Shown here piece by piece: positions 7,906 to 9,643 of a stretch of DNA of 9,643 bases. The stretch's first letter is position 1, and the number at the start of each line of letters is the position of its first letter. Below the pieces are notes generated by a model that saw only the letters and a program-made list of their open reading frames with translations, was not told the origin of the DNA and did not search any database. Origin of the DNA: Marmoricola sp. (GTDB taxonomy: Bacteria > Actinomycetota > Actinomycetes > Propionibacteriales > Nocardioidaceae); contig JASLCW010000414.1 of the NCBI GenBank assembly GCA_030151765.1, positions 1 to 9,643 on the forward strand. Reading direction: 5' to 3'. Both the position numbers and the translations under genes were made by a program.

Positions 7906-8715
7906 TCAGCCGCCGGTGCGCTCGTCGTACGACGCCCGCGCGTCGTGGTCGTGCTCGGCGAAGATGGTGTCGAGGCCGAGGGCCTTGCGCATGGCGGGCT
8001 TGAGGGCGGCCGGGGTGCTGCTCCAGTGCGCGGCGGACCAGGCGACCAGGCGCGGCCGGACCCGGAAGAGCCGGGGCTTCTCGAAGGCGGCGAGGACGGC
8101 GTCGGCGACGACCGCCGGCTCGATCGGCTTGGTCATGCCGGTGGCCGTGGTGCCGTCGATGAGGTGCGTGTTGGTGAAGGACGGCAGCACGCAGGAGACC
8201 CGGATGTCGCGCGGGGCGAGCTCCGCGTCGAGGGACTCGCTGAAGGCGAGCACGCCGGCCTTCGTCGCGTTGTAGACGGCCGAGCCGGGGATCGGCACCC
8301 GGCCGGCGACCGAGGCGATGTTGACGATCCGGCCACCGGGGCGCATCCGGGTCGCGGCCTCGTGCGAGCCGATGATCACGCCGTTGAGGTTGACGTCGAC
8401 CTGGGCCAGCTGGCGTTCGAGCGGGGTCTCGACGACCCGGCCGAGGACCATGAAGCCGGCATTGTTCACCAGGCCGTCGAGGGCGCCGTACTGCGCGATG
8501 GTCTCGTCCAGGAAGTTCGCGAAGGACTCCTGCGAGGAGACGTCGAGCGGGAGCGCGAGCCCGTCGATCGCCTCCGCGGTGTGCTTGGCGAGGTCGGTGT
8601 CGAGATCGCCGATCACCACCCGGGCGCCGGCTTCGGCGAGCCGGTGTGCGGTGGCGGCGCCGATGCCCTGAGCGCCTCCGGTGACGGCGATCGTCCTGCC
8701 TGACAAAGCAAACAT
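7906..8715 (-). CDS. Classical short-chain dehydrogenase/reductase, probably NAD-dependent
   Basis: The 269-residue protein is a classical SDR: TGGAQGIG at residues 12-19, Asp58 after strand 3, NNAG at 84-87, and the catalytic tetrad Asn109, Ser135, Tyr148 and Lys152 (YNATK). Asp37 at the end of strand 2 (GDLD) indicates a preference for NAD(H), unlike the other SDR in this window. The C-terminal part (EKPRLFRVRPRLVAWSAAHW, then a basic helix) is longer than in minimal SDRs and resembles members annotated as acting on lipid or hydrophobic substrates. The ATG at 8715 is chosen because MFALSGRTIAVTGG begins there and AAGGA lies ten bases upstream, inside the end of the oxygenase gene; the frame is open upstream but only shadows that gene. 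The 4-bp gap to the oxygenase stop implies cotranscription and shared function. Confidence 0.92.
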   Translation of the reverse strand: MFALSGRTIAVTGGAQGIGAATAHRLAEAGARVVIGDLDTDLAKHTAEAIDGLALPLDVSSQESFANFLDETIAQYGALDGLVNNAGFMVLGRVVETPLERQLAQVDVNLNGVIIGSHEAATRMRPGGRIVNIASVAGRVPIPGSAVYNATKAGVLAFSESLDAELAPRDIRVSCVLPSFTNTHLIDGTTATGMTKPIEPAVVADAVLAAFEKPRLFRVRPRLVAWSAAHWSSTPAALKPAMRKALGLDTIFAEHDHDARASYDERTGG

Positions 8716-8719
8716 GTCT

Positions 8720-9607
8720 TCATCGTCCTTTCCGGGCGAAGGCCCGTGCTGGGATGGGGTGCATCCGCCACCGTGGCGGCAGCGCGTCAATGAGGGGCCG
8801 GGCGCGGCGTACGAGTGCGGCGAAGCGCTGGTAGCGACGCTCGCGTCCTTCATCCCACGGAAGCCCGAGGATCTCGCGGCCCCTGGGTGGCATGCCGCCG
8901 ATCGACAGCGACGAACTCACCGCGTTGATCGGGCGGCGGATCGCCTTCCACACAAGGGGATTGACCTGCTTGGGACGTGGCCACCCCTTCGTGGTGTAGC
9001 CCATGCCGTACGCCGCGGTGCGGTGCCTGACCAGCTCCCCGTCGCTCACCCGCGCGAGGTAACGGGTGAAGTCGAACCAGGTGCGCGGGATGCCCTCGCC
9101 GTCGAGCACCGGCTCGGCGACGCCGTACAGGTGGTACCAGGTGACCGATTCGGCGATGATCTGGTCCTTCTCGCCGAGGCTCAGCGGCCGGATGAAGGTC
9201 TCGACGCCGGCGACCATGCTGTCCACGAAACAGGCATGCGCCCAGTAGTAGGTGTGCGGATTGAGGGCGCTGTACGGGCCGCTGCCGTCGGGAAGCCTGC
9301 CCTTGATGTGCCGGTGGAAGTCGCGGACCTTGCGACCGGTCTCGCCGCCGTCGTCGTTGTAGAGGGTGCCGAAGATCGGCGGGATGCTCCGGGCCAGCCT
9401 GGCGAGGGTGTCCTGGAACCACACCGAGTGGTCCTCGACGCCCTGCCCGAGTGAAGGAAGCATGTTCTGCAGTACGCCGGCGCGCGGGCCGATCAAGGTG
9501 ATCCGCCAGTCGCCGAAATACCGCCAGGTGAGCGAATCGGGACCGAGGGGCGCGCCTCCACGGGGGAGTGCGGACTCCTCGCTCGGCTGGACTGTGACCG
9601 CCGTCAT
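8720..9607 (-). CDS. DUF2236 / MpaB-type oxygenase family protein
   Basis: The 295-residue protein matches the family named for fungal MpaB and rubber oxygenase Lcp. Visible landmarks are DSLTWRYFGDWRITLIGPR (24-42), GVEDHSVWF (56-64), the RDFHRHIKG motif (95-103), YSALNPHTYYWAHACFVDS (112-130) and a DFTRYL helix further on. In Lcp, residues in the corresponding core bind haem b and cleave a polyisoprene double bond; the conserved Arg and His residues of the HxHIKG and WxH segments are the likely equivalents here, but this is inference. Most bacterial members have no known substrate. No signal peptide is visible, so it is probably cytoplasmic. It is the first gene of a leftward unit with the NAD-type SDR, 4 bp downstream, and sits under a strong promoter with a TetR-like dyad. 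Confidence 0.87.
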   Translation of the reverse strand: MTAVTVQPSEESALPRGGAPLGPDSLTWRYFGDWRITLIGPRAGVLQNMLPSLGQGVEDHSVWFQDTLARLARSIPPIFGTLYNDDGGETGRKVRDFHRHIKGRLPDGSGPYSALNPHTYYWAHACFVDSMVAGVETFIRPLSLGEKDQIIAESVTWYHLYGVAEPVLDGEGIPRTWFDFTRYLARVSDGELVRHRTAAYGMGYTTKGWPRPKQVNPLVWKAIRRPINAVSSSLSIGGMPPRGREILGLPWDEGRERRYQRFAALVRRARPLIDALPPRWRMHPIPARAFARKGR

Positions 9608-9614
9608 AGCGGCG

Positions 9615-9642
9615 ATGATACATTGATACGAAATCGTCTCAA
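9615..9642 (-). promoter_or_regulatory. Near-consensus promoter of the oxygenase-SDR unit
   Basis: On the minus strand TTGAGA (9642-9637) is the -35, followed by a 16-base spacer and TATCAT (9620-9615) as the -10. The -10 ends seven bases before the ATG at 9607, so the transcript should be leaderless or nearly so; no Shine-Dalgarno sequence precedes this ATG. It is the best sigma-70-type promoter in the window. Confidence 0.6.
9625..9640. promoter_or_regulatory. Candidate TetR-type operator
   Basis: GATACGA (9625-9631) and TCGTCTC (9634-9640) form an inverted repeat with one mismatch around AA. The dyad covers part of the -35 and most of the spacer of the oxygenase promoter, where a bound repressor would block RNA polymerase. 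Its form resembles operators of TetR/AcrR-family repressors. A third GATAC occurs at 9617-9621 as a direct repeat. The regulator gene would have to lie beyond the right edge. Confidence 0.45.
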
Positions 9643-9643
9643 C

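Noticed and set aside
8716..8853. Longer N terminus for the NAD-type SDR.
   Set aside because: The extra residues overlap the oxygenase gene and show no SDR features; the ATG at 8715 with AAGGA upstream explains the start.

Overview
The window reads as ordinary chromosomal DNA of a high-GC actinobacterium. The evidence is very GC-rich codon third positions, GTG starts, TANNNT-type -10 elements placed for leaderless transcripts, and protein families typical of that phylum (XRE-cupin regulators, the DUF2236/MpaB oxygenase family, PRK12834-type FAD-binding dehydrogenases, actinobacterial hemerythrin-like proteins). A soil actinomycete of the Nocardioidaceae/Propionibacteriales kind is my best guess, but this is inference only. 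Coding density is high: ten genes are supported, no gap exceeds 100 bp, and I see no RNA gene, insertion sequence, CRISPR array, integrase or phage gene.

Left part (1-2380). The window opens inside a large CocE/PepX-type (peptidase S15 family) hydrolase running rightward. It meets, tail to tail, a leftward pair: an XRE-cupin regulator (2299-1709) followed by a small MmcQ/YjbR-like protein (1677-1306). A nested stem-loop covers the convergent stops. The regulator diverges from a thioredoxin-reductase-like flavoprotein with a CPYC dithiol (2381-3328). The gap between them carries a clean TTGCC-N5-GGCAA inverted repeat and a decayed second copy exactly 21 bp further on, a plausible operator for the regulator.

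Middle part (3273-6825). A ten-helix TDT-family (TehA/Mae1/SLAC1) membrane carrier runs leftward and its 3' end overlaps the flavoprotein gene by 56 bp. Only 29 bp away, in the opposite direction, begins a two-gene unit: a 554-residue FAD-binding dehydrogenase that looks leaderless, overlapping by 4 bp (GTGA) with a classical short-chain dehydrogenase. The two oxidoreductases are probably translationally coupled and act on a common, unidentified substrate.

Right part (6881-9643). A hemerythrin-like protein with a His-rich tail is followed by a small TPR protein. These converge on a leftward two-gene unit, a DUF2236/MpaB-type oxygenase (9607-8720) and a short-chain dehydrogenase (8715-7906), separated by 4 bp. 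A near-consensus promoter (TTGAGA-N16-TATCAT) lies just upstream of the oxygenase, with a 16-bp TetR-style dyad over its -35 and spacer. Its regulator would be expected beyond the right edge.

The theme is redox and oxidative catabolism with local regulation: two regulated switches, two dehydrogenase pairs and one exporter. I found no convincing new multi-gene system. The points most worth a second look are the two operator/promoter arrangements and the oxygenase-SDR pair.
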